From Curtobacterium sp. MCLR17_007 (GTDB lineage Bacteria > Actinomycetota > Actinomycetes > Actinomycetales > Microbacteriaceae): 64,000 nt of DNA. The position numbers and the translations under genes were made by a program. The stretch's first letter is position 1. Every line of letters begins with the position of its first letter. The notes beneath the pieces were generated by a model. The model did not search any database. It saw nothing but the letters and a program-made list of their open reading frames with translations, and was not told the DNA's origin. Below are positions 51,585 through 60,182 of the stretch, piece after piece. The stretch lies in NCBI RefSeq assembly GCF_003234655.2, contig NZ_CP126271.1, forward strand, positions 2,418,001-2,482,000, given 5' to 3'.

Positions 51585-52892
51585 TCAGCGCCCCATGCCG
51601 CGCACCGTGAAGCCGGCGGCCGTCCAGGCGTCGCGGTCGAGGCAGTTCCGCCCGTCGACGACCACGGGACGGGCGACGAGTCCGGCGACCCGGGCCGGGT
51701 CGAGCGTGCGGAACTCGTTCCACTCGGTCAGCACGAGCACCAGGTCGGCATCGCGGACCGCAGCGTCGGCGGAGTCGACGTAGGTGAGCTCGGGACGGAT
51801 GCGCGCCGCGGTGCCGTTGGCCTGGGGGTCATACGCGCTGACCGTGGCGCCGAGTTCGACCAGGCGGGCGGCGATGTCGAGCGCGGGTGAGTCGCGGACG
51901 TCGTCGGAGTTCGGCTTGAACGCCAGGCCGAGCACCCCCACGCGCTTGCCCGCGACCGCACCGTCGAGCAGGTCCTGGGCGAGGGTGACCACGTGGGCGC
52001 GGCGGCGCAGGTTGATCGCGTCGACGTCGGCCAGGAAGTCGAGCGACTCCCCCACGCCGAGCTCGGTCGCCCGCGCCTGGAACGCGCGGATGTCCTTGGG
52101 CAGGCAGCCGCCGCCGAAGCCGAGTCCGGCGTTCAGGAACTTCCGCCCGATGCGCTCGTCGTGCCCGATGGCGTCGGCGAGCGCCGTGACGTCGGCTCCG
52201 ACGACCTCGGCGATCTCGGCCATCGCGTTGATGAACGAGATCTTCGTCGCGAGGAACGCGTTCGCGCTGACCTTGACGAGTTCGGCGGTCGCCAGGTCGA
52301 CGACCAGGCGCGGGGTGCCGTCGGCGAGCGTGGTCGCGTAGACCTCGTCGAGTGCGGCGACGGCGGCGTCGCCCGCGGCACCGGACGGCACGCCGTACAC
52401 GAGTCGGTCGGGTGAGATCGTGTCCTGCACCGCGAAGCCCTCGCGCAGGAACTCCGGGTTCCAGACCAGCGTCGCGCCGGGCACCGACTCGGACACCGAC
52501 GCCGCGAGTCGCGCGGCGGTTCCAACGGGGACGGTGGACTTGCCGACGACGAACTCCCCGTCGGACAGGTACGGCACCAGCCCGGCGACCGCGGCGTCGA
52601 CGTAGGTCAGGTCAGCGGCACCGGTCGGTCCCTGCGGGGTGCCGACGGCCACGAAGTGCACGCGGGCCCCGGCGACCTCGGCCATGTCGGTGGTGAACCG
52701 GATGCGGCCGGAGGCGATCGCCTCGGCGAGGATCTCGGGGAGTCCGGGTTCGAAGAACGGTGCGTCGCCCGCGGCGAGCCGTTCGATCTTGACGGGGTCG
52801 ACGTCGACGGCGACGACGTCGTGTCCGAGCTTGGCCATGGAGGCGGCGTGCACGGCACCGAGGTACCCGCAGCCGATGACGGAGATCTTCAC
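51585..52892 (-). CDS. ugd: UDP-glucose 6-dehydrogenase
   Basis: 435 residues. ISVIGCGYLGAVHAASMAKLG is the NAD-binding loop; VAVGTPQGPTGAADLTYV, GKSTVPVGTAARL, NPEFLREGFAVQDTISPDRL, ELVKVSANAFLATKISFINA, and GFGGGCLPKD, whose Cys forms the thioester intermediate; the C-terminal domain ends LVLTEWNEFRTLDP. It makes UDP-glucuronate, so the glycan probably contains an uronic acid or a sugar derived from it. GTG with TAGCGT six bases upstream, fitting leaderless initiation, though it sits in line after birA and the PH-like gene. Confidence 0.96.
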   Translation of the reverse strand: MKISVIGCGYLGAVHAASMAKLGHDVVAVDVDPVKIERLAAGDAPFFEPGLPEILAEAIASGRIRFTTDMAEVAGARVHFVAVGTPQGPTGAADLTYVDAAVAGLVPYLSDGEFVVGKSTVPVGTAARLAASVSESVPGATLVWNPEFLREGFAVQDTISPDRLVYGVPSGAAGDAAVAALDEVYATTLADGTPRLVVDLATAELVKVSANAFLATKISFINAMAEIAEVVGADVTALADAIGHDERIGRKFLNAGLGFGGGCLPKDIRAFQARATELGVGESLDFLADVDAINLRRRAHVVTLAQDLLDGAVAGKRVGVLGLAFKPNSDDVRDSPALDIAARLVELGATVSAYDPQANGTAARIRPELTYVDSADAAVRDADLVLVLTEWNEFRTLDPARVAGLVARPVVVDGRNCLDRDAWTAAGFTVRGMGR

Positions 52893-52898
52893 GCCACG

Positions 52899-52904
52899 AC
52901 GCTA
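52899..52904 (-). promoter_or_regulatory. Leaderless -10 box for ugd
   Basis: TAGCGT, six bases (CGTGGC), GTG on the minus strand. Confidence 0.55.
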
Positions 52905-52939
52905 CCGGTTCCTGAACGAACTTCCACCGAGTGCGATGC

Positions 52940-53494
52940 TCACGACCGGTGGTGGACGTCACCCCACGGCGGACGGTCCGGACCGCCGACGATCTCGTCC
53001 CAGTCGGGCTCCCGGTGCCGGCGACGGGCCTCGTACGTCTCGACCAGGTCGTGCAGGACCGCGACGACCAGGTCAGCGTGCGGCACGTCGGCGAGCACCA
53101 CGGCCGGGTCGTCGCCCGGGAACACCAGGACGTCGCCGGAACGGAACACCCCCTGCAGGCCACGGCGGCGCACCGTGACGTCGTACCCCCGCGAGTGCAG
53201 CAGCTCCTGCCGCGTGCGCGTGCCGAGCCCGCGCACGACGACGAGCCGCCGCGTGGTCACCACGTAGCGCTGCGTCAGCCACCGCACGAACGGGACGAGT
53301 CCGCCGAACAGCACGAGCACGACGACGAGCACCGCGATGACGACGTTCACCCACGCCAGCTGCGCCTGGAACACCCCGAAGCCGAACCCGCCGGCGGCGG
53401 CCACGAGCACGACGAACACCGCTGGTCGCACCAGGCTCCGAGCGTGTGGCCGGAGGCGTGCGACCACGCGTTCCGGCAGTGGCTCGGCGGTCAT
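52940..53494 (-). CDS. PH-like (bPH2/DUF304) membrane protein
   Basis: 184 residues from ATG 53494, four bases after the birA stop; an ATG at 53506 overlapping birA is possible. Two membrane segments (about 20-65) form a hairpin, followed by FVRWLTQRYVVTTRRLVVVRG and RGYDVTVRRRGLQGVFRSGDVLVF, the pattern of bacterial PH domain (YdbS/DUF304) proteins. It is found next to birA in many Actinobacteria. Function unknown; possibly membrane stress or envelope sensing. It ends 47 bp before ugd. Confidence 0.75.
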   Translation of the reverse strand: MTAEPLPERVVARLRPHARSLVRPAVFVVLVAAAGGFGFGVFQAQLAWVNVVIAVLVVVLVLFGGLVPFVRWLTQRYVVTTRRLVVVRGLGTRTRQELLHSRGYDVTVRRRGLQGVFRSGDVLVFPGDDPAVVLADVPHADLVVAVLHDLVETYEARRRHREPDWDEIVGGPDRPPWGDVHHRS

Positions 53495-53498
53495 GGCG

Positions 53499-54329
53499 TC
53501 ATGCATACCGCAGGTGGGTGACGTCCCCCACGGCGACGCCCCTGGTGGAGCCGTCTCGGTCCCGGATCGTGATGCGGCCGTCGTCGTCGATGCCGACCGC
53601 GTCGGCCTCGACGGCGGTGCCGTCGGGCAGTTCCAGCCGCACCCGTGCACCGATCGTGCCGCAGCCGGCCCGGACGTGGGACCGGACCGTCTCGGCGGCC
53701 GCACCGCCCGCGACGAGCGCACCCACGGCCTCCTGGAGGCCCCGGTGGAACTCGGACAGCACCGCGTCGGCCAGCTCGGGCGCTCCGTCCGTCGCGCCGG
53801 CGACGCGCAGCGACGTCGAGGACGGCGTCGGCAGCTGCTCGGCCGGGATGGTGAGGTTCACGCCGGCGCCGACGACGACGGAACCGTCGGCGGCCACCTG
53901 GCAGAGGATGCCGCAGACCTTGCGACCGTCGACGAGCACGTCGTTGGGCCACTTCACCGCGACCCGGGAGGCTCGCCCCGCCCCCGCGACGGCGGTCCCG
54001 TCCGCGGGTGCGGGCTGCAGGGCCGCCTGCACGGCGTCGCGCATCGCGGCACCGGCGACGAGCGGCAACCAGCCGCGGTCACGCTCGTCCAGCGGCGCGC
54101 GGACGAGGACGCTGACGGCCAGTGCCCGTCCGGACGGGGCGGACCACGTGCGGTCGAGCCGGCCGCGTCCCGCCGTCTGGTCCAGCGTCACGACGACGCT
54201 GCCGTCGGGCAGGTCCGTCGCCGCGGCGAGGAGGTCGGCGTTCGTCGAACCCGTCACGGTCCGCAGGTCGAACGCGGCACCCCGGGACTCGACGACAGCG
54301 CGGGAACGCGGCAGGACGGGTGTGGACAT
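53499..54329 (-). CDS. birA: Biotin-[acetyl-CoA-carboxylase] ligase
   Basis: 276 residues. [40 protein letters not shown] (the biotinyl-AMP loop GRGRxxR), [20 protein letters not shown] and VGAGVNL are the catalytic core; the C-terminal SH3-like domain follows. There is no N-terminal helix-turn-helix, so it is a monofunctional ligase that does not bind DNA. It biotinylates the BCCP domain of the carboxylase alpha subunit encoded from 62316. Divergent from accD; TACATT lies seven bases before the ATG, so the start may be leaderless. Confidence 0.95.
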   Translation of the reverse strand: MSTPVLPRSRAVVESRGAAFDLRTVTGSTNADLLAAATDLPDGSVVVTLDQTAGRGRLDRTWSAPSGRALAVSVLVRAPLDERDRGWLPLVAGAAMRDAVQAALQPAPADGTAVAGAGRASRVAVKWPNDVLVDGRKVCGILCQVAADGSVVVGAGVNLTIPAEQLPTPSSTSLRVAGATDGAPELADAVLSEFHRGLQEAVGALVAGGAAAETVRSHVRAGCGTIGARVRLELPDGTAVEADAVGIDDDGRITIRDRDGSTRGVAVGDVTHLRYA

Positions 54330-54391
54330 GCACGCAAATGTACGGGCAGGAGCCGTGGGGATCCTCCAACCGTGGGCTGTACGTGCCCCGG

Positions 54392-54397
54392 TATGGT
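54392..54397 (+). promoter_or_regulatory. Leaderless -10 box for accD
   Basis: TATGGT, six bases (GAGCGG), GTG at 54404; the frame is open upstream but lacks coding character there. Confidence 0.55.
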
Positions 54398-54403
54398 GAG
54401 CGG

Positions 54404-55999
54404 GTGACTCAAGGCGACACCCCCGATCTCTCCACGACGGCCGGCCGGCTCGCCGACCTCCGCGTGCGCTACCACGAAGCCGTGACCGCCGCTGGCGAAG
54501 CCGCCATCGCGAAGCAGCACGCCAAGGGCAAGACCACGGCGCGCGAGCGGATCGAGCAGCTCCTCGACGAGAACTCGTTCGTCGAGCTCGACGAGTTCGT
54601 CCGGCACCGCACGCACGCCTTCGGCATGGACGCCAAGCGGCCCTACGGCGACGCCGTCGTCACCGGCTTCGGGACCATCCACGGGCGCCAGGTCGCGGTC
54701 TACGCGCAGGACTTCACCGTCTTCGGCGGCTCGCTCGGCGAGGTCGCGGGCGAGAAGATCATCAAGGTCATGCAGCACGCGCTCAAGACCGGCGTGCCGA
54801 TCATCGGCATCCTCGACTCCGGCGGCGCCCGCATCCAAGAGGGAGTGGTCGCGCTCGGCAAGTACGGCGAGATCTTCCGCCTGAACACCCAGGCCTCCGG
54901 GGTCATCCCGCAGATCTCGATCGTGATGGGCCCGGCAGCCGGTGGCGCCGTGTACTCCCCGGCGCTCACCGACTTCGTCATCATGGTCGACAAGACCAGC
55001 CACATGTTCGTCACCGGCCCCGACGTCATCAAGACCGTCACGGGCGAGGACGTCGGCTTCGAGGAACTCGGCGGCGCGCAGACGCACAACGCGATCTCCG
55101 GCGTCGCGCACTACCTCGCCGAGGACGAGACCGACGCGCTCGACTACGCGCGCTCGCTGATCGGGTTCCTGCCCGACAACAACCTGTCCGACGCCCCCGC
55201 GTACGACGTCGCCCCCGAGCTCGAGACCACCGACGCCGACCGTGAGCTCGACCTCGTCATCCCCGACTCCACGAACCAGCCGTACGACGTCTTGCAGGTC
55301 ATCGAGCACGTCGTCGACGACGGCGACTTCCTCGAGGTGCAGCCGCTCTTCGCCCCGAACATCCTGATCGGCTTCGGACGGGTCGAGGGCCGCACCGTCG
55401 GCATCATCGCGAACCAGCCGCAGGCGATGGCCGGCACGCTGAACATCGACGCTGGCGAGAAGGCCGCTCGCTTCGTCCGCTTCTGCGACGCCTTCGGCAT
55501 CCCGATCCTGACGCTCGTCGACGTGCCCGGCTACCTGCCCGGCACCGACCAGGAGTGGACCGGGGTCATCCGCCGCGGCGCCAAGCTGCTGTACGCGTAC
55601 GCCGAGGCCACCGTGCCGCTCGTCACCGTCATCACGCGCAAGGCCTACGGCGGCGCGTACATCGTGATGGGGTCGAAGCAGCTCGGCGCGGACATCAACC
55701 TCGCGTGGCCGACCGCCGAGATCGCGGTCATGGGCGGCCAGGGCGCGGTCAACATCCTGTACCGCTCCGAGATCAAGCGTGCCGAAGAAGCGGGCGAGGA
55801 CGTCGCCGCCGTGCGCTCCCGCCTGGCGAACGAGTACACGTACAACGTGGCCTCGCCGTACCTGGCAGCCGAGCGCGGCGAACTCGACGGCATCATCCAG
55901 CCGCATGCCACCCGCGTGTCCGTGATCAAGGCCCTCCGTGCACTCCGGGGCAAGCGCGCGTCGCTGCCGCCGAAGAAGCACGGCAACATCCCGCTGTGA
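54404..55999 (+). CDS. accD: Acyl-CoA carboxylase beta subunit (carboxyltransferase)
   Basis: 531 residues, the usual length of actinobacterial AccD5/PccB proteins. N-terminal [20 protein letters not shown], then [47 protein letters not shown] and [22 protein letters not shown]-terminal [26 protein letters not shown] and [20 protein letters not shown]. It transfers carboxyl from carboxybiotin to acetyl- or propionyl-CoA to supply fatty and branched acid synthesis. Followed by a small epsilon subunit gene; the alpha subunit lies about 6 kb downstream at 62316. Substrate choice (acetyl or propionyl) is not decided here. Confidence 0.95.
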   Translation: MTQGDTPDLSTTAGRLADLRVRYHEAVTAAGEAAIAKQHAKGKTTARERIEQLLDENSFVELDEFVRHRTHAFGMDAKRPYGDAVVTGFGTIHGRQVAVYAQDFTVFGGSLGEVAGEKIIKVMQHALKTGVPIIGILDSGGARIQEGVVALGKYGEIFRLNTQASGVIPQISIVMGPAAGGAVYSPALTDFVIMVDKTSHMFVTGPDVIKTVTGEDVGFEELGGAQTHNAISGVAHYLAEDETDALDYARSLIGFLPDNNLSDAPAYDVAPELETTDADRELDLVIPDSTNQPYDVLQVIEHVVDDGDFLEVQPLFAPNILIGFGRVEGRTVGIIANQPQAMAGTLNIDAGEKAARFVRFCDAFGIPILTLVDVPGYLPGTDQEWTGVIRRGAKLLYAYAEATVPLVTVITRKAYGGAYIVMGSKQLGADINLAWPTAEIAVMGGQGAVNILYRSEIKRAEEAGEDVAAVRSRLANEYTYNVASPYLAAERGELDGIIQPHATRVSVIKALRALRGKRASLPPKKHGNIPL

Positions 56000-56009
56000 G
56001 CGCGCGCTG

Positions 56010-56264
56010 ATGGCCAAGCACGCAGCAGCCGTCCCCGCGGACGAGCCCGCGTCGGTCGCCGACGTGCGCGTCGTCTCCGGCGAGCCCACGCCGGAAGAGC
56101 TGGCGGCGGTCGTCGCCGTCCTGCAGCGCCAGGCCGACGAGGCGGCGGCCGCGGGTCGCGCACGCGTCGAGGTCTCGCCGCGTGCGTCGTGGGACGCGTC
56201 GGCGCGCGGGCTGCGCGCGACACTCCCGTCGGGGCACGGGGCCTGGTCGCGGTCCCTGCGGTAG
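56010..56264 (+). CDS. accE: Acyl-CoA carboxylase epsilon subunit
   Basis: 84 residues, ten bases after the accD stop. The core VRVVSGEPTPEELAAVVAVL (19-38) is the conserved helix of AccE-type epsilon subunits (PF13822 in my recollection), followed by an Ala-rich helix and a Trp-containing tail (SWDASARGL, HGAWSRSLR). Epsilon subunits stabilise the alpha-beta complex in Streptomyces and mycobacteria. ATG start; the Shine-Dalgarno is weak, so coupling to accD is likely. Confidence 0.8.
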   Translation: MAKHAAAVPADEPASVADVRVVSGEPTPEELAAVVAVLQRQADEAAAAGRARVEVSPRASWDASARGLRATLPSGHGAWSRSLR

Positions 56265-56674
56265 TCCGCACGGTCCTCGCGAGCACCCACGGCGCCCTTC
56301 CCCGGGATCGGACCAGCGTGCAACGATGTACCCCTCGGGTCCCCCACCCTGTGGGCGTTGCGCGGTGCACTTCCCGGTCCGTCTCCCCTCGGTCGGGGGG
56401 CAGGATCCCGACGGCGGCGTCGAAATGGTCGGAAATGTCCCCCATAATGACGACTGACACACGACGTGCCAGTCGGCATAGTTACTTGTGTTCGGTGTCC
56501 TTCTACGAAGAACATCGCCGGACGGTGGCCGACTAGGGTACGACGCCATCGTCCGCTGCGAGCCAGGGCGATATTCGGGTTGTCGCTCTGCCTCGGGTCG
56601 TGAACGGGCCGGTCGGGTTCTCCGACCGGCCCGTTCCCCGTTTCCGGCCGGGCGCGCGGTCCGGCGTTGAGCGC
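56265..56674. other. Gene-free region with hairpins, possible small RNA
   Basis: No convincing coding frame. It holds a C-rich stretch framed by GCAACG (56320-56325) and CGTTGC (56356-56361), GTCGGG/CCCGAC (56392-56412), and a good hairpin at 56451-56475 (six base pairs, one mismatch, three base pairs, five-base loop). After this come a TAGGGT box (56534-56539) and a strong terminator hairpin at 56603-56635. A transcript of about 90 nt from near 56546 to 56640 is possible. Confidence 0.35.
56603..56635 (+). terminator. Strong hairpin terminator
   Basis: Fourteen-base perfect arms AACGGGCCGGTCGG and complement, five-base loop, followed by TCCCCGTTTCC. It lies about 340 bp after accE, too far to be its obvious terminator, which suggests a separate transcript. 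Confidence 0.65.
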
Positions 56675-56930
56675 GAACGACACCACCGATGTCGTACGAC
56701 GTCGACTTTGTCGCACCATGCGCCGCCATCCCCACGAACGACACCACCGATGTCGTACGACGTCGACTTTGTCGCACAATGCGCCGCTGTCCCCACGAAC
56801 GACACCACCGATGTCGCACGACATCGACATTGTCGGGCCGTGCGCCGCTGTCCCCACGAACGACACCACCGATGTCGTACGACATCGACATCGTCGGGCC
56901 GTACGACGTCGACCCTGTCGCACCATGGGC
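56675..56930. repeat. 61-bp tandem repeat array, four units plus a partial
   Basis: Units begin GAACGACACCACCGATGTCG at 56675, 56736, 56797 and 56858. Each contains the palindrome GTCGTACGAC or a variant and a GACTTTGTCG/GACATTGTCG segment; the fourth is followed at about 56910 by a partial unit of the unit-1 type. The period is not a multiple of three, so the array is not coding. It lies between accE and the convergent membrane protein gene. Confidence 0.9.
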
Positions 56931-57029
56931 ACGCATGCCGCAACGCGAGCGTCCAGCTGCGGGACGTGCGGGGCAGAGACGCACCGGGCCTCCCGGCCAC
57001 CCTCTCGCGACTCGGAGCCGGGTCCGCGG

Positions 57030-58085
57030 TCAGACGGACTCGTGCCGCGGGATCTCGAGCCAGAGCGCGACGGAGTCGTCCTCGTCGCCGTCCTCGTCGT
57101 CGTCGTCCAGGTCGGCCCCGAGCGCCGCGGACTCGCTCGCCGCCAGGTCGAGGCGAAGCCCCACGACGCTGACCGCCGCGTCCGAGCCCTCGGGGACGGT
57201 CCGCACGATCACGTTGTCGGCGTCGTGGGCCTGGCGGAGCGCGTCAGCCAGGCGGAGGTGGATGCGCCGCAGGTCGTCCACCGGCAGTTCGTCGAGTCCA
57301 CCGTCGTCGTGCAGCTGGACGACGGCTCCGCGGCGACGGAGGCGCATCACCTCGTCGCGGACGTCGTCCGACAGCAGGGACCGCCCGCGGATCTCGTCGC
57401 GGATGGCCTGTTCGAGGTGCAGACACTCGGTGCGTTCGTCCTCGGTCAGGTCACCGCACGAGTCGATGATGCGCTGGAGCATCGGCAGCGCCATCCGGGT
57501 GGTCTGGCTGAGGCGGAACTGCCGTTCGAACACGTGCGCGTCCTGCGCGGCCTGCCAGTCCGCCGTCTCCTGCTCGGCCCGCATGAAGTCCCGGGTGATG
57601 CGGGTCGCGCGGTTCATCGCGACGATGAAGGCCGAGGCGATCGCCACCCAGGACAGACTGCCGATCACGCCGAGCTTGCTGAGGGAACCGGCACCGGCCC
57701 ACGCGGCGACGAACACGGTGAGGAACAACACGCCGGCCCAGGCGAACGGTGCGCGCTGCCGGACGACGAGGATCACCATCAGCGTGCCGACCGCGGCGAC
57801 CCACCAGGTGCCGTAGCCGGCCTCGTCGGACGGGTCGACCACGGGCGCGGCCACGACCGGGACGGCGATGGCGGTCGCCAGGGCGAAACACGCGGACCAG
57901 ACCGGCAGCACCGCCTCCCGCAGGAACAGGACCGTGGCGGTGGCGGCCGCGTAGAGGACCATGCTCGCGATGACCGGTCCCATGTCGCTCGCAGCAGGCA
58001 GCGCCGTCAGGGCGAGGACCAGGTGGTAGACGGAGAACAGCGCGGCGAGGCCGGTGGCGATGCCCGCCGGGACGGAGACCTTCAC
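57030..58085 (-). CDS. Membrane protein paired with histidine kinase, degenerate sensor-like
   Basis: 351 residues from GTG 58085, which overlaps the kinase stop (GTGA). About six membrane segments (10-165), then a cytosolic part with MNRATRITRDFMRAEQETAD and LSQTTRMALPMLQRIIDSCG, laid out like the dimerisation region of a sensor kinase but with no phospho-acceptor His at the expected place. The region HLRLADALRQAHDADNVIVRTV aligns by eye with the N box of the neighbouring kinase, but the Asn and the G boxes are missing, and the end is an acidic run (DLDDDDEDGDEDD). Probably a catalytically dead partner that senses or modulates the kinase. Confidence 0.6.
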   Translation of the reverse strand: MKVSVPAGIATGLAALFSVYHLVLALTALPAASDMGPVIASMVLYAAATATVLFLREAVLPVWSACFALATAIAVPVVAAPVVDPSDEAGYGTWWVAAVGTLMVILVVRQRAPFAWAGVLFLTVFVAAWAGAGSLSKLGVIGSLSWVAIASAFIVAMNRATRITRDFMRAEQETADWQAAQDAHVFERQFRLSQTTRMALPMLQRIIDSCGDLTEDERTECLHLEQAIRDEIRGRSLLSDDVRDEVMRLRRRGAVVQLHDDGGLDELPVDDLRRIHLRLADALRQAHDADNVIVRTVPEGSDAAVSVVGLRLDLAASESAALGADLDDDDEDGDEDDSVALWLEIPRHESV

Positions 58086-59299
58086 TGCTCCCCCGCTCCT
58101 GGCGCCGGCCACGTCAGCACCACGCGGGTGCCGGAGCCCGGCGCGGAGTCGATCCGGGCGGCGCCACCGGCTGATGCCACCCGTTCGAGGATCGACCGAC
58201 GGACGCCCAGGCGCTCCGCGGGGATCGCGGCCTGGTCGAAGCCCACCCCGTCGTCGCCGACCTCGATGCGGACGACCCCGGCGGTGTGGTCCACGGTCAC
58301 CCACCTCGAGGCGGTCGGTCCCGCGTGCTGGACGCTGTTGACGGCCGCCTGCAGTGCTGCGGACGCCAGTGCATCGGCCACGGCGGCGGGGACCGTCCTG
58401 GAGGAGATCGCACCGAGCCGGACGGTCACGGGGACGGCGAGCTCGTCGACCGCCTGGGCGATCCGCGCGCGGAGCTCCGCCAGGCGCACGGGTGGGACGT
58501 CCTCAGGCGTGTCCCCGGCGGCGGCGAGGTGGTCGATCGCGTTGCGGGCCATCCGCGCGGAGAGCATCCGGCCGTCGGGGGTGTCGGCGCGGGCGGCGGA
58601 CAACAGCGTGGTGAGGACGCTGTCGTGCACGATGGCGTCCACCTGGATGCGCTCGACCTCGGTGGCGTGCTCGCGGATGGCGTGCGAGTACCGGCGCACC
58701 GCGGTCGCCTGCGCCGAGTCGACCGCAGCCGCCGCGCGTCGGAGCATCACGATCAGGGCGAGCGCGGCGCCGCCGAGGATCCCGATGAACACACCGTCGA
58801 CGACCGCCCGGAGGACGCCCGCGTCACCACCGGCGGGGGTCAGGCGGATGACCGCGTAGACCACCGGGACGACGGCCGTGTAGACCACCGCGCGCCAGGT
58901 CGCGAACCCCATCGCCGCGGCGACCGTCCCGACGTTGCAGATGAACCACGGCCACGGCTGCTGTCCGACGAGCGGGCGCTCGACCGTGAACGGCCAGACG
59001 ACGAGCACGACGAGGAACAGCAGTGCGGTCACGATCTGCGCCGGTTGCACCAGCCGCGGGACGAAGACCGACACGCCGACCAGCATGAAGGCCGCCGCGA
59101 GCGCCACCGGGAGCACGACGCCGCCGGTCACGTCGAGGAACCGCTGCTGGTTCAGGACGGTCGTGACGTTCACCGCCCCGAACCCGATGGCGAAGACCGC
59201 GAGCAGGATCGCGAACGCCCGCTCGACGGAGGCCTGGGAGACCGTTGCCCGCACGTTGCGGGACGGGTCCACCCCGAACGGCGCGACCTCGGTCGTCAT
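58082..59299 (-). CDS. Membrane histidine kinase (HATPase_c)
   Basis: 405 residues. About six membrane segments (28-195), then a helical region with IQVDAIVHDSVLTTLLSAAR, whose HD motif matches the phospho-acceptor His of NarL-type kinases (HisKA_3-like). The ATPase domain has ALQAAVNSVQHAG (N box), RIEVGDDGVGFD (G1), ERLGVRRSILERV and GSGTRVVLTW (G2). It would phosphorylate the LuxR-type regulator encoded just upstream at 59359-60075. Signal unknown. Its stop overlaps the start of the degenerate membrane protein, so the order is regulator, kinase, modulator. Confidence 0.83.
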   Translation of the reverse strand: MTTEVAPFGVDPSRNVRATVSQASVERAFAILLAVFAIGFGAVNVTTVLNQQRFLDVTGGVVLPVALAAAFMLVGVSVFVPRLVQPAQIVTALLFLVVLVVWPFTVERPLVGQQPWPWFICNVGTVAAAMGFATWRAVVYTAVVPVVYAVIRLTPAGGDAGVLRAVVDGVFIGILGGAALALIVMLRRAAAAVDSAQATAVRRYSHAIREHATEVERIQVDAIVHDSVLTTLLSAARADTPDGRMLSARMARNAIDHLAAAGDTPEDVPPVRLAELRARIAQAVDELAVPVTVRLGAISSRTVPAAVADALASAALQAAVNSVQHAGPTASRWVTVDHTAGVVRIEVGDDGVGFDQAAIPAERLGVRRSILERVASAGGAARIDSAPGSGTRVVLTWPAPGAGEQ

Positions 59300-59358
59300 C
59301 GGGTCACCGCCGATCGGGGACGGTCCGTGGGCTGGTCAGTGCCCGCTGCATGACGGCG

Positions 59359-60075
59359 TCAGCGCCCGTCGCCGTCGGGGTCGAGTCCGGAGTCGAGGCC
59401 CGGCAGGATGCCGTCCTCGACCGCACGGCGGAGCAGGTCCACCTTGGTCGGGGCGGGGCGGCCCACCTCGACGTACTTCACGCGGATGCGGTCGAGGTAC
59501 TCGCGGGCGGTCGAGTACCCGATGCCGAGCTGCTGGGCCGCGAGCTTGAGCGGCAGACCCGACGCGTAGAGGTGCAGGATCTCGCGCTCACGACGTCCGA
59601 GCTGCGCCTTGGCGAAGTCGCGGTCGGCGTCGATCGCGCTCGCCCACTCGAGGTTGTTGAGCACGTCACCCCGCGCGACGGTGGCGACCGCCGCCATCAC
59701 GGTCTTCGTGGCCGACGACTTCGGGATCACCCCGGCAGCCCCGGCCGCCAGTGCCTCGCGCACGTTGGCGACGCGGTCCGCGATGCTGTGCACCAGGACG
59801 GCCGAACCGGTGCCCTGGACGCCCTTGACGTTCTCGGTGACCGTCGAGCCGTCGCCGAGCGACAGGTCGAGGACGACGACGTCGACTTCGCGCCCGTCGA
59901 GGTTCGCGATGTACTCCGGCACGCTCGCCGCGGTCAGCACGACCTCGAAGCCCTCGTTCTGACAGGCCGCCTGGATGCCGAGCCGGACGGACTCGTGGTC
60001 GTCGACGATCGCGACGCGGACCGGTCTGGTGGTCAGCCCGGTCGTCCCTGTGGTTGTGGTCGTTTCTGCTGGCAC
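59359..60075 (-). CDS. LuxR/NarL-type response regulator
   Basis: 238 residues from GTG 60075, which has GAGAGG five bases upstream; an ATG at 60123 would add 16 residues. Receiver domain: VRVAIVDDHESVRLGIQAAC (acidic pair DD), VVVLDLSLGDGSTV (phospho-acceptor Asp), LVHSIADR and GVIPKSS (Lys). C-terminal HTH: LGRREREILHLYASGLPLKLAAQQLGIGYSTAREYLDRIRVKY, here cut in parts, a LuxR-type domain though less canonical in the recognition helix. A Thr-rich N-terminal stretch precedes the receiver. Partner of the kinase at 58082. Confidence 0.87.
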   Translation of the reverse strand: MPAETTTTTGTTGLTTRPVRVAIVDDHESVRLGIQAACQNEGFEVVLTAASVPEYIANLDGREVDVVVLDLSLGDGSTVTENVKGVQGTGSAVLVHSIADRVANVREALAAGAAGVIPKSSATKTVMAAVATVARGDVLNNLEWASAIDADRDFAKAQLGRREREILHLYASGLPLKLAAQQLGIGYSTAREYLDRIRVKYVEVGRPAPTKVDLLRRAVEDGILPGLDSGLDPDGDGR

Positions 60076-60182
60076 GGTGACCTCTCGTTCCGACGGGCCC
60101 GGCCCCTGAAACCGGGTTGCCATCAGCAACCAAGGATACCCAGGTCGGACGGGGTTCTGACCCCCGATGCGACCAGTCTCCG

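Noticed and set aside
53499..54329. BirA as a transcriptional repressor of biotin genes
   Set aside because: The protein begins with the catalytic domain and lacks the N-terminal helix-turn-helix.
56675..56930. CRISPR array
   Set aside because: Units abut directly with no variable spacers, and no cas genes are nearby.
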